A program made the position numbers and the translations under genes. The notes under the pieces are model-generated. The model searched no databases and was not told the DNA's origin. It saw only the letters and a program-made list of their open reading frames with translations. Shown one piece after another: positions 56,201 to 64,000 of a stretch of 64,000 bases of DNA. The stretch covers positions 103,694 to 167,693 of the forward strand of contig CALRNX020000009.1 in assembly GCA_943369665.1 (NCBI GenBank), written 5' to 3'. The number at the start of each line of letters is the position of its first letter. Within the stretch, counting starts at the first letter, position 1. The DNA is from UKL13-3 sp943369665. Lineage in GTDB: Bacteria > Bacteroidota > Bacteroidia > UKL13-3.

Positions 56201-59200
56201 TGATCATAATCAATCCAGATTCCAATAGATTGTGAGCTACCTCCTGTATTTAGGTTAAATGTAAATGTTCCGTTTTGAGCAACAGTTAACACTTGATTGT
56301 TATAGTAGGTATAATTATTTGAGGCTCCCATACAACCACTATTATTGTTAGAAATATCTACCGTTGCACCACTTGTGTTAAAGTCTACTATTTCATACCA
56401 ATTGCATGACCATTGTGCCTGACTTAACTGTGGAATGCAATATTCTTCTCTAATTTCGCGGCTACCCGCTGGTGCTGTTAAGCTAGGTGTCTGTGGCATT
56501 CCATCAATAGTAATGCTGCTGCACTCTCCATCTATTTGATTACCCAAAGCTGCAGATCCATCAATATCATATGTTAACCAGAAATAGTTTGTATCATTTT
56601 CTAATGCTTGGGTTCCGGCAATACTGAATGCCATTGTACCAGGCAAATCACTTAATGATGATCCAAATTGTGTAGTGGTTGCAAACGTGCTGCTGTTACC
56701 TGTATACCATACTTTAATATCTCTTAGATCTGCTGTATCGGTTGTTCCCGTTGCATCAAAATCAAGCTGTGTTAAGTTTACAGCAGCTCCGGTTGATGAC
56801 ATTATAATTTGTACTCCCAATACTTGATTATCGCTTGTTCCTCTTGGAACAGATTGCAACATATTCTGAGTGGTCGTTGAACCAATATAAACCATTGGAG
56901 AGGCTACCGTGATATTCCCTGAAGGGTTTGCGTTTGCTGGCGTTTCGTAATTGTTTAATACCAATACAGAATCGAACCTTGCATCTATAACATTAGAAAG
57001 TGTAGCACTTGCAGAAATATCATACGCTAACCAATAATATGTCGTTCCATTTGACTCAATCGTATCTGAGATCATAAATGTAAATGAACCACTTGGAGAA
57101 GATACTGTTGCTCTTAAATTACTTGTGTTAAATGTACTTGAAAGCCCTGTTGAATATAGTTTGGCGTTCGTAATATCACTTGCAGATGTTGTTCCCGCTG
57201 TGTTTAATACAAACTCGTTTACTACTGCTATTCCACAACCAGTATTGGTAACAGGAAGCTGCAATACTTTTCTATCCACTGCTCCTGGAGCGACTACACC
57301 TGTAGACTGTACTGCATCTGTACTTTGAAAAGCAACCGGATTTGAGATAATAACTACGTTGTAATCTTCCGTTTCGCCATAACCATAATCCGAACAAGGG
57401 TCTGTCACCGGAGAACCGGTCCACCAAGTTACTCCATTTCTAACACGCATACGTGTTGGTCCTGGTAAGCCATCGCAAGAAATAGTGATGCTTCCGGAAA
57501 AAGAGGAGGCATCGTTTGCCGATACAAAAACACGCTCGTTGGTATTGTTATATACACCATCTTTATCATAGTCGATCCATATTGCTATCGATTGTTGACT
57601 ACCTCCAGTATTCAAATTAAATGTGAACGTGGCATTTTGAGCAATTGTTAATGTATGGTTTGGATAATAAGTATAGTTATTGGCTGTACCCATACAACCG
57701 CTATTGTTGTTTGTAATATTGCCAATAGCTCCGGATGTATTAAAATCTACCGTTTCATTCCATCCACATGACCATTGAGCATTACTCATTTGAGGAACAC
57801 AATATTCTTCTCTTATTTGGCGACTACCCAGCGGTGCTGTTACACCCGGCACTTCCGGAACGCCATCAATTATAATACTAGTACATTCTCCATCAATTTC
57901 ATTTCCAACTACCGCACCCGCATCAACATCATACGTCAACCAAAAATAGTTGGTATCGTTATATAATGGTTGTAGGCCTGTTATGGTGAAGGTCAATGTT
58001 CCAGGTAGTTTATCCAACGCAGCTCCAAAAGGCGTTGCCGTACTAAATGTTGATGTATTGCCTGTATACCAAACTCTTATATTGCTAATTTCTGCTGTAT
58101 CTGTTGTTCCATTAGCAGAAAAGGTCATCTCTGTCAGGTCTTTTGTTGCCCCACTTGACGACATAATAACTGACACTCCCAAAACCTCGTTATCTGAACT
58201 TCCTTTTGCGGCCTTAAATATGTTTTGGTGAAATGCCTCAGAACCTATATAAGTCATCGGTGTCAAAATTTCGATATTGCCAGATGGGTTAACATCAATT
58301 GGAGTATGGTATGCTCCAATAATGCTTGCGCTATCAAAAGTAGCATCAATAACATTGCTTATTGTTGCCGAAGCGCTGATATCATATGCCAACCAGTAAT
58401 TTGTAACCCCATTTTCAATTAACGTATCTGCTACTGTAAACGAAAACTGTCCGCTAGGGCTTGCAACTGTTCCCAAAAGATGTGTATTGCTAAACGCCTC
58501 TGAAGATCCGGTTCTGTATAACTTAGCATTCGTAATGTTCGCTGCACTGGTTGTTCCTGTTGTTGAGAAAGTAAACCCATTTACTACGCCAACACCACAA
58601 CCGGCAACAAGAACCGGCACTCTTAATACTTTTCTGTCTGTTGAACCAGGGAAGGTTGAGCCTGTTTGTTGTATTGCTGTACTTGCAACATAAACAACCG
58701 GATTTGGAAGTACGACAACATTATAATCTTCTGTTTCACCATAACCCATATCACTGCATGGATCTCCTATTGGAGCTCCCCACCAATACCAATCACCGCC
58801 TCTGATGCGCATTCTGGTTGTTCCTGTTAAAGCAGAACAAGGAACGGTAAACGTGCCTGAAACAAAACCTTCATTTTGTCCACTATGTTGAAAAACCCTT
58901 TCTGTACCATTATCAAAAATACCATCTTGGTTGTAGTCGATCCAAACAGTATAGGTTATCCAACTTGTATAGTCTCCAAGATTAATCGTTACCGTTTCGG
59001 TTGGTTTAATCGTTAATGTTTCGTTGGTAATATTTATATAATTGTTTGCATTACCATTACAACCCGATGTGTTACTTAAGTTGCCTGTAGCCCCACTGGT
59101 ACTTACAGCCGAAATATAATAACCCCAATTACAAGAGTTTGATGCATTACTGATAATAGGATCGCAGTAGTCCGCTCTAATGGCCCTGCTTCCGGCAGGC

Positions 59201-60807
59201 GCTGTTGTTGTTGGTGTTTGTGGTGTTGCATCAAAAGTTACAGTACTCCATTCCGCATCCACCACATTGGCAATAGTAGCTGCTTCATTAATATCTGCGG
59301 TTAGCCAAAAATAGTTTGTATCATTTTCCAATGATTGTGACCCTGTGATAGCAAAAGTGAGTGCTCCTGGCAAATATGCCAATGTGCTACCAAACTGAGT
59401 GGTTGCTGAAAAGGCATTGGTGCTTCCTGTATACCAAACCTTTAAGTTTCGGATATCAGCAGTATCTGTTGTTCCCAAAGCACTTAAGTCAAACTGAGTA
59501 ATATCAACAGGAGAGCCTGTTGAAGAGGTAACAACCACCATTTTCAAAATCTCATTGTTCTCTGTTCCTTGTCCCATGCTATTAAGTTTTGCGGTTTCGG
59601 CAAAACTTGTTACATAAGTCATCGGGCTTGATATTTCCCTGTTTCCGGCAGGGCTCGTTACCGTTGGTGTGCGTAAAACATTTCCAACAAGAAGATCAGA
59701 AACAGACGCATCTACAAAGTTACCCAATGTTGCTCCGGCTGATATGTCGTATGTTATCCAAAAATAATTGTTTCCTGTTGTTAAATTTATAGAATCTGTA
59801 ATGGTATTTGATGCCGCGGGAGAAGAAACGGTCGTTCCAAATTGTGTTGCAGTTGAAAAAACGGATGAACCTCCAGTATAATATACTTTTAGGTTCGTAA
59901 TATCTGCCAGGTTTGTTGTTCCTGTTGTATTCACCGTAATAGAAGAAGTTGGCAAATAGGCACCAAATCCATCTACAGCTACTGTTAGTTTTCCTACGAT
60001 TTGACTAACGGCTCCCGGCCCAACACCAAGAGAGGGCCCAGCCTCAACAATTGAACTATTGTATACTTTAGGAGGTGGCGTATAGGTATATCTTAATCCA
60101 CTGGCTGGAAGCACAGGTCCTGTTGCCGATAATAAACATGGATCATAAACATATACCCCACTGGTCGTTGCACTCCAATCTAAAGCAGTGGTTCTGTTTG
60201 CAAATTCAGACGTATTTGACCCTGTGATTCCAACAAGCACATTCTCATCACCTCCCGTAAAATATGTAATATTATATCTAAACTCAACAATATTGGTTGT
60301 TTCGTATAAAATGATCTGGAAGTTCATTGTGTCATTGGGAGGGGTACCCGACCAATGGTAAAAGGACCAATTTTTGAATTGAACAACCAAACGTCTAAAT
60401 GGTGCAGTTCCCAGAGTATCGAATCGTATCTCTCCATTTGTTTGACCCATTAAATCCTCACTCATGGCGGTTACAGAGTTCTTGCTACCGTCTAAACCCC
60501 ATGCTGAAAGCGTTGGTCCAAAAGAAAGAAGCCCGTTCGAGCTCAAGCTAAATTTATTCTGCACTGTTCCATTATAAAAAAATGGAAAACCAATGTCATT
60601 ATTAAGGTACTCAACATCATCAATCGCTCCAGACCCTAAGACAGTTCCTGTTGTAATGGGGGTGTAAGGCCCAACAGATGCAGAAAAAGTGTAACCCGAA
60701 ATGTACTGCGCATTCGCACTGGTGGCGAGCAGCAATAACAACGACAACCACATGAAAATGTAGTTTGTTTTTTTGCCAAGAAAATGTGTTTGTAGGTGTG
60801 TTCTCAT
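53263..60807 (-). CDS. Giant T9SS-sorted protein with four BNR-BNR-GEVED units (2514 aa)
   Basis: A secreted, probably surface-attached multidomain protein. The signal peptide ends SANA-Q34. An N-terminal beta domain (34-250) is followed by four repeating units, each with two BNR_assoc_N-like domains (motifs GTTxxADIxNxKVYYTG and NYFWLTYDI) and one GEVED domain. The GEVED domains begin at YC near 546, 1002, 1456 and 1911, carry WIDYNxDGxF and end GYGETEDY (GSGETEDY in the fourth). Next comes a beta-helix/pectin-lyase-like stretch (about 2065-2320), an FN3-like domain (2324-2430; VERSADGQTF, LYYRLRQVD) and a type A sorting domain (2435-2514; VYPNPF, GVYFLKL). T9SS export and anchoring are expected. 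The FN3-like and sorting domains closely match those of the other giant protein. An AAAGGA eight bases before the ATG at 60807 supports the start. The ligand is unknown. Confidence 0.92.
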   Translation of the reverse strand: MRTHLQTHFLGKKTNYIFMWLSLLLLLATSANAQYISGYTFSASVGPYTPITTGTVLGSGAIDDVEYLNNDIGFPFFYNGTVQNKFSLSSNGLLSFGPTLSAWGLDGSKNSVTAMSEDLMGQTNGEIRFDTLGTAPFRRLVVQFKNWSFYHWSGTPPNDTMNFQIILYETTNIVEFRYNITYFTGGDENVLVGITGSNTSEFANRTTALDWSATTSGVYVYDPCLLSATGPVLPASGLRYTYTPPPKVYNSSIVEAGPSLGVGPGAVSQIVGKLTVAVDGFGAYLPTSSITVNTTGTTNLADITNLKVYYTGGSSVFSTATQFGTTVSSPAASNTITDSINLTTGNNYFWITYDISAGATLGNFVDASVSDLLVGNVLRTPTVTSPAGNREISSPMTYVTSFAETAKLNSMGQGTENNEILKMVVVTSSTGSPVDITQFDLSALGTTDTADIRNLKVWYTGSTNAFSATTQFGSTLAYLPGALTFAITGSQSLENDTNYFWLTADINEAATIANVVDAEWSTVTFDATPQTPTTTAPAGSRAIRADYCDPIISNASNSCNWGYYISAVSTSGATGNLSNTSGCNGNANNYINITNETLTIKPTETVTINLGDYTSWITYTVWIDYNQDGIFDNGTERVFQHSGQNEGFVSGTFTVPCSALTGTTRMRIRGGDWYWWGAPIGDPCSDMGYGETEDYNVVVLPNPVVYVASTAIQQTGSTFPGSTDRKVLRVPVLVAGCGVGVVNGFTFSTTGTTSAANITNAKLYRTGSSEAFSNTHLLGTVASPSGQFSFTVADTLIENGVTNYWLAYDISASATISNVIDATFDSASIIGAYHTPIDVNPSGNIEILTPMTYIGSEAFHQNIFKAAKGSSDNEVLGVSVIMSSSGATKDLTEMTFSANGTTDTAEISNIRVWYTGNTSTFSTATPFGAALDKLPGTLTFTITGLQPLYNDTNYFWLTYDVDAGAVVGNEIDGECTSIIIDGVPEVPGVTAPLGSRQIREEYCVPQMSNAQWSCGWNETVDFNTSGAIGNITNNNSGCMGTANNYTYYPNHTLTIAQNATFTFNLNTGGSQQSIAIWIDYDKDGVYNNTNERVFVSANDASSFSGSITISCDGLPGPTRMRVRNGVTWWTGSPVTDPCSDYGYGETEDYNVVIISNPVAFQSTDAVQSTGVVAPGAVDRKVLQLPVTNTGCGIAVVNEFVLNTAGTTSASDITNAKLYSTGLSSTFNTSNLRATVSSPSGSFTFMISDTIESNGTTYYWLAYDISASATLSNVIDARFDSVLVLNNYETPANANPSGNITVASPMVYIGSTTTQNMLQSVPRGTSDNQVLGVQIIMSSTGAAVNLTQLDFDATGTTDTADLRDIKVWYTGNSSTFATTTQFGSSLSDLPGTMAFSIAGTQALENDTNYFWLTYDIDGSAALGNQIDGECSSITIDGMPQTPSLTAPAGSREIREEYCIPQLSQAQWSCNWYEIVDFNTSGATVDISNNNSGCMGASNNYTYYNNQVLTVAQNGTFTFNLNTGGSSQSIGIWIDYDQNGIYNNTNEFVYLTPTSSNSVSGSITIPCSGLPGETRMRVRSGVEWWTGFPVNNPCSDYGYGETEDYKVIITSNPIAFGSTSAIQMTTPTFAGALNKAVLHVPITTSGCGDLALSNIHFSTTGTTAVSDILNAKLYRTGSSTSFNTNTLLGTVSAPNGAFNFAVVDTLIANATTNYWLAYDIDGAATNGNFIDAVFDSVEVNGNYELPTVTNPAGHIQITTPLAYIGSTVSQDVLSKVGAGSADNQMLKIQVFMSSTGASVPLTELSFNALGTTDTADIRDIRVWYTGNSPAMSFSNQFGSTLPALPGSIGFSVNGLQELMPDTNYFWLTYSINSSATLGNVVDAECGSITVNATTQTPSVTAPAGVRVIRTEYCSPSHGTSLYACIFDASFNTMTNPTGGCGTIPNYTNFPQTGAFTTEVFRGGEYILSVMTDYNGASISAWFDWNDDGTFAASEWYDLSRNTTGNTTYVYNVTIPNTASLGSIRVRLRTRASTANTSTDACTTFGSGETEDYTITINPTPPQTTYVWNQTSPADYSVASNWTPARTAPFVNDVLVFNGGGSLQVNNVTTQKVGSILLLDSTHLMLGSSGAVTLSVADTLDLTTGSITENNVTVSIGADTTNIGLILGNGKITGGAIRRWVNTSVTSYDFPLANGSSDNSANITFTAPPTGGTITARFFSSDPASNSGLPLTEGSINVDKVSPFGYWRFTSANGFVNGQHTLTLNADGIGFVNTAAELVMVRRANNIGIWSLEGTHVTTTGTNAFPILSRTGVATLGEFAVAGDATVNPLPVQLVSLKANALKGDVLLNWATASELNNNGFDVERSADGQTFSKVGFVKGKGNSNVLVNYTLTDRNAFTAAKVSTLYYRLRQVDNDGTAKYTNIVKVTDTKNVLSGVAVYPNPFNQNVSIDFVTSQAAAYTVTINDIQGRTVYSKQMDAKEGLNSIMIEQLSTLQSGVYFLKLNGPETQTIKLVKTH
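54640..60051 (-). repeat. Fourfold tandem unit of about 1,365 bases inside the second giant gene
   Basis: Equivalent points (first codon pair YC of each GEVED domain) lie near 59170, 57800, 56440 and 55075, spaced about 1,360-1,370 bases. Units 2 and 3 are the most alike in protein sequence, yet they differ at many synonymous positions, so they have been kept by selection and not copied recently. Unit 4 has the most divergent GEVED domain. Confidence 0.8.
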
Positions 60808-60922
60808 AGTGAAATCCTTTAATTAAAATGAAAATCTAAGTTATGATTTAATTTTTTTCAAAACCTAACTCTTGTCATTTTATTTTTTAATTCCCCCATA
60901 AACGAACATGTCGTGCAAATGC

Positions 60923-60952
60923 AAAAAAGCCTGTAATGCAATTGATTACAGG
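60923..60952 (-). terminator. Terminator downstream of apaG
   Basis: On the minus strand CCTGTAAT (60952-60945) pairs with ATTACAGG (60937-60930) and is followed by C and six Ts. It lies about 74 bases past the apaG stop and upstream of the giant gene, so it isolates that gene's promoter. Confidence 0.75.
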
Positions 60953-61025
60953 AAACAGATAGAATTTGCTTTTTGAAAATGTGTGATAAAAATCAGGCCT
61001 TCCGGTCGGCTCCGGATGTCCATTT

Positions 61026-61412
61026 TTAATTTAATCTGTAAGGAACAATAAGGTTAAACAGCGGAATCGTCACTTTAAACTGTTTACCATCTATTTGACG
61101 TTCCATTAAATATGTGCCGTGCATTTTTCCAAACTCACTTTGAATAGCACAACCTGAAACATATTGGTGTGTTTCGCCCGGCTCCAATACCGGTTGCAGC
61201 CCAACCACCCCTTCTCCTTCTACTTCCGTGTTTTCAACATTTATGTCGGTTATATACCAATGCCTACGCAATAATTTGATGGTATAATCTCCGGTGTTTT
61301 GTATCGTAATGCGGTAAGCAAACATATGCTCGCCATTCGTATTATAGTTACGATTGTTCTGGTAGGCTGTTTCTACAGTAATACGAATGTCGTTGGTTGT
61401 TGCGGTTGGCAT
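61026..61412 (-). CDS. apaG: ApaG protein
   Basis: A 128-residue single-domain beta-sandwich protein of the ApaG family (fibronectin-III-like fold). Matching segments are YRITIQNTGDYTIKLLRRHWYITD, then VVGLQPVLEPGETHQYVSGC and GTYLMERQIDGKQFKVTIPLF. The family is linked to divalent cation and diadenosine polyphosphate phenotypes, but its biochemical role is unclear. Upstream on the minus strand, TTTG is followed after 20 bases by TTCCTTTG, a possible promoter. It is a single-gene unit. Confidence 0.95.
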   Translation of the reverse strand: MPTATTNDIRITVETAYQNNRNYNTNGEHMFAYRITIQNTGDYTIKLLRRHWYITDINVENTEVEGEGVVGLQPVLEPGETHQYVSGCAIQSEFGKMHGTYLMERQIDGKQFKVTIPLFNLIVPYRLN

Positions 61413-61699
61413 AATATTTAAACACTCAAAGGAATAAACATTTTATTCTTTTTCCAAACGAAAGATGTTATTGGAATATTATCTCTAATAAGCAGCTTCT
61501 CAAGAAAATTTTATTCGTTGTTTTATAATCACAGACAATTCTACGATATCGCTAAAACGAAAAGGAGAAATGCAAAAGGGTTTAAACTGTTATCAAAACA
61601 GATGAGGGCAAACGGCCGCTTAACATTAAGACAATATTCTATTCACATTGCAATCATCTTACGATATAACTTTTGTATGGCTTAAAAAGGCCAATACAA

Positions 61700-62560
61700 A
61701 TGGCAAAAAGAAAAATACAAGTAGCGGTAATATCGGATGTTCATCTAGGAACCTATGGATGCCGCGCTAAAGAGCTCAATCAGTACCTTAAATCTATTGA
61801 CCCAGAAATACTGGTATTGAATGGCGATATCATTGATATATGGCAGTTTAGTAAGCGATATTGGCCTGAAGCGCATATGAAAATCGTGCAGCGTATTTTC
61901 AAGTTGTTGGCAAACGGAACAAAGGTGTATTATCTCACCGGAAATCATGACGAAATGCTTAGAAAGTTTACCGATTTTAAAATGGGAGAGCTCGAAATCC
62001 TGAACAAATTGGTTTTAAACTTAGATGGTAAAAAAGCGTGGATCTTTCATGGAGATGTGTTCGATATTACCATGAAAAATGCCAAATGGCTTGCTAAGCT
62101 AGGAGCAATTGGTTATGATACACTGATCATGATCAATAGTTTTGTGAACTGGGTTTCGGAAAAAATATTACGAAAGGGGAAAGTGTCGTTGAGCAAAAAA
62201 GTAAAAAACAGTGTGAAGTCGGCCATTAAGTTTATTGATGATTTTGAACAAACTGCCATTGATATTGCCATTGAGAACCATTACGATTATGTGCTGTGCG
62301 GGCATATACACCAGCCTGCTATGCGCGAAGCAAGTAATGAAAACGGAAAAACACTTTACCTCAACAGTGGAGATTGGATTGAGAATTTAACGGCATTGGA
62401 ATACAACAATAATACTTGGGCATTGTACCAACACCCCGAAAAAGAAGAGCATGACGATCAAACAGAAGAAGAAGAACTAAACAAAAGCATTCCGAATATG
62501 GAAGTGCTATTACAATCTATTCTTAAGCCTTCCGACATTACCATTACTGAAACAAAATAA
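61700..62560 (+). CDS. LpxH-like metallophosphoesterase
   Basis: A 286-residue calcineurin-type phosphoesterase from the ATG at 61700. The metal-binding motifs appear in order: SDVHLG (D13, H15), LNGDIID, GNHDE, FHGD and GHIH. The layout and size fit UDP-2,3-diacylglucosamine diphosphatase relatives, so a role in lipid A or another phosphoglycolipid pathway is likely. The acidic tail (EEHDDQTEEEE) is extra. The next gene starts three bases after its stop, so the two are coupled. An upstream start at 61673 would add nine unconvincing residues. Confidence 0.82.
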   Translation: MAKRKIQVAVISDVHLGTYGCRAKELNQYLKSIDPEILVLNGDIIDIWQFSKRYWPEAHMKIVQRIFKLLANGTKVYYLTGNHDEMLRKFTDFKMGELEILNKLVLNLDGKKAWIFHGDVFDITMKNAKWLAKLGAIGYDTLIMINSFVNWVSEKILRKGKVSLSKKVKNSVKSAIKFIDDFEQTAIDIAIENHYDYVLCGHIHQPAMREASNENGKTLYLNSGDWIENLTALEYNNNTWALYQHPEKEEHDDQTEEEELNKSIPNMEVLLQSILKPSDITITETK

Positions 62561-62563
62561 CTG

Positions 62564-63556
62564 ATGAAAATTTTATTTGCCGTGCAAGGGACAGGAAACG
62601 GCCATATCAGCAGGGCACGAGAAGTTATTCCGCACTTATTAAACCATGGAGAAGTTGATATTTTAATTAGCGGAACACAAGCCGATGTGTCATTGCCATA
62701 CGAAGTAAAATACAAAATGCCGGGTGTAAGTTTTACGTTTGGCAAACATGGTGGTGTTGATATTTTGGACACGATCAAACACTTACAGCCTGTTCATCTA
62801 CTCAAAGACATTCATTCGTTTCCAGTAAACGATTACGCCCTTGTGATCAATGATTTTGAGCCGGTAACAGCATGGGCTTGCAAGCTTAAACAAAAACCCT
62901 GCATTGCGCTCAGCCACCAATCATCTTTTCTTTCGGAAAAAACACCCCGCCCACCCAAAAAAGATCATTTTGCCGAAAACATTTTTAAAAACTACGCGCC
63001 TGTAACTGACGCGTATGGTTTTCATTTTGCCCCTTACGATTCGTTTATTTCAACACCAGTTATTCGCGCAGATATTCGCAATCTGGAAACTTCCAACAAA
63101 GGGCATATCACCGTTTATTTACCTGCACATGGTGATGATATATTACTGAAACAGTTCACGCAAATAAAAGACGTAGAGTGGGAAGTCTTTTCGAAGCACA
63201 GCAAGGTTGCCTACACAATGGAAAATGTGCATGTAAAACCTATCTTAAACGATGGCTTTACAAAAAGTTTGGCGAGTAGCAATGGCCTTGTTACTGCCGG
63301 GGGATTCGAAAGTCCGGCAGAAGCAATTTTCTTGGGCAAAAAAGTACTAACCATTCCCATGATCGGACAATACGAACAACAATGCAACGCTCAGGCAATG
63401 CAAGAAATGGGCGTTACCATGGTTAAAGAAATAGACGGACACTTTGTGAAAACAGCAACCGATTGGGTACAAAATGCGAAACCCTTAACTGTTGATTTTC
63501 CTGATCTAACGGGAAAGATTGTTGAAGAGTTGATCCGGAAACACGGAAAGAAATAG
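62564..63556 (+). CDS. GT-B glycosyltransferase, MurG/UDP-sugar transferase-like
   Basis: A 330-residue protein starting MKILFAVQGTGNGHISRARE, the glycine-rich opening of the MurG-like group often annotated as glycosyltransferase family protein (Glyco_trans_1_3). The C-terminal donor site has TAGGFESPAEAIFLGKKVLTIPMIGQYEQQCNA. It should transfer a sugar to a lipid or other acceptor. Coupling with the LpxH-like gene suggests a glycolipid step, but the substrates are inferred only. Confidence 0.85.
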   Translation: MKILFAVQGTGNGHISRAREVIPHLLNHGEVDILISGTQADVSLPYEVKYKMPGVSFTFGKHGGVDILDTIKHLQPVHLLKDIHSFPVNDYALVINDFEPVTAWACKLKQKPCIALSHQSSFLSEKTPRPPKKDHFAENIFKNYAPVTDAYGFHFAPYDSFISTPVIRADIRNLETSNKGHITVYLPAHGDDILLKQFTQIKDVEWEVFSKHSKVAYTMENVHVKPILNDGFTKSLASSNGLVTAGGFESPAEAIFLGKKVLTIPMIGQYEQQCNAQAMQEMGVTMVKEIDGHFVKTATDWVQNAKPLTVDFPDLTGKIVEELIRKHGKK

Positions 63557-63579
63557 TCTCATGGTTATTTGTCTGTTGG

Positions 63580-63879
63580 TTAAAACAAGACAAAATATGC
63601 AATAAGTGCTGCAACAGGAATTATCATCGAAAGGACTTTGAATGTTTTATAGTGTTTATCTATTGTTGACCAGCAAAGAAATATAGCTAAACCAACAGTC
63701 AAAATTGCAGAGAAGGTTGTAAGTACAGCCTGAACAGTCTCAAAATTAACAGGAAAAAGACATGTTATCCAATATCCTATAATTCCAGTAACTACATAAA
63801 TTACCAGCGTTGAAAAAAGAAAAAACCAACAAACCAGCCCAATTTCAACTCCTAAAATTATAGCAAGTATTTTTCTCAT
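63580..63879 (-). CDS. Small three-helix membrane protein, unknown function
   Basis: A 99-residue protein almost entirely hydrophobic, with three helices (about 5-38, 48-69 and 79-98). No family is recognised. It starts 14 bases after the stop of the sugar-transferase-like gene on the same strand, so it may be co-transcribed. The frame is open from an ATG and shows ordinary codon use. Confidence 0.55.
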   Translation of the reverse strand: MRKILAIILGVEIGLVCWFFLFSTLVIYVVTGIIGYWITCLFPVNFETVQAVLTTFSAILTVGLAIFLCWSTIDKHYKTFKVLSMIIPVAALIAYFVLF

Positions 63880-63893
63880 GCGTTAAACGAAGA

Positions 63894-64000
63894 CTAATTC
63901 CCCAACTGTGTAAAGGTGCTCATCAAAATTCCCAAATCCCTGTCAATGGAATATTCTTTTGCATACAAAAAATTTATCTTTTGTACGGTTACTTCATTCA
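63894..64000 (-). CDS. Probable sugar transferase, C-terminal end (partial)
   Basis: Only 35 codons plus a partial codon lie in the window, ending in TAG at 63896-63894. The tail reads NEVTVQKINFLYAKEYSIDR and then DLGILMSTFTQLGN. It resembles, from memory, the YxxxYSxxxDLxILxxT ending of undecaprenyl-phosphate sugar transferases (WcaJ/WbaP type), which start polysaccharide synthesis. With so little sequence the assignment is tentative. Confidence 0.4.
   Translation of the reverse strand, partial: NEVTVQKINFLYAKEYSIDRDLGILMSTFTQLGN

Noticed and set aside
60990..61024. Short hairpin TCCGG / CCGGA right after apaG as its terminator
   Set aside because: The stem is only five pairs; the hairpin at 60930-60952 with six Ts is far stronger.

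Overview
The window looks like a chromosomal segment of a Bacteroidota bacterium, probably from the Chitinophagales/Sphingobacteriales/Saprospirales side, though I cannot fix the order. Evidence: two giant secreted proteins end in type IX secretion (T9SS) C-terminal sorting domains with the YPNPF motif; several genes carry Bacteroidota-type promoters (TTTG about 19-21 bases before TAnnTTTG) instead of strong Shine-Dalgarno sites; and Bacteroidota-typical families occur (DUF2851, PorT-like barrels, two-component propeller sensors, SPFH/Arc neighbourhood). I see no phage, insertion sequence, CRISPR array or integration scar.

Layout. 1-195 is the 3' end of purL. 309-1895 is a probable lipoprotein with four glycogen-binding-like (CBM48/E-set) domains. 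2215-12096 (minus) is a 3293-residue T9SS surface protein with three beta-helix modules; directly upstream on the same strand lie a NarL-type response regulator and a propeller-type sensor kinase. 16056-23877 (minus) holds an arylsulfatase, an eight-haem cytochrome with HEAT and TPR repeats, and a tight VOC - OsmC - DinB - (class A beta-lactamase fused to an alpha/beta hydrolase) operon. 23985-27462 (minus) holds an EF-hand membrane protein of unknown function, a CruF-like carotenoid protein and MarC.

27472-39984 is a surface-polysaccharide cluster: O-antigen ligase/polymerase, two GT4 and three GT2 glycosyltransferases, an ABC exporter pair (permease and ATPase), an acyltransferase and a PIG-V-like mannosyltransferase. 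A WYL regulator, a GT-B-like protein and a TPR protein follow. 43671-46991 is a PorT-like barrel - pyrF - DUF2851 - membrane protein run. 47050-49110 is a PspC mini-protein followed by an OmpR-type histidine kinase/response regulator pair. 49137-50663 (minus) is an SPFH - membrane protein - Arc-type trio; the 56-residue Arc gene is easily missed.

50862-53143 holds metG and tRNA-Arg(CCT) with its terminator. 53263-60807 (minus) is the second giant T9SS protein, built from four near-identical-length units of two BNR_assoc_N-like domains plus one GEVED domain. The window ends with apaG, an LpxH-like phosphoesterase coupled to a glycosyltransferase, a small membrane protein and the 3' end of a probable sugar transferase.

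Taken together the region is mostly cell-envelope biology: making and exporting a surface polysaccharide, displaying very large adhesin-like proteins, and sensing envelope conditions. Housekeeping genes (purL, pyrF, metG, tRNA-Arg, apaG) are scattered between. The observations I would follow up first are the beta-lactamase/hydrolase fusion and its operon, the SPFH trio, the octahaem/HEAT/TPR protein and the architecture of the two giant proteins.
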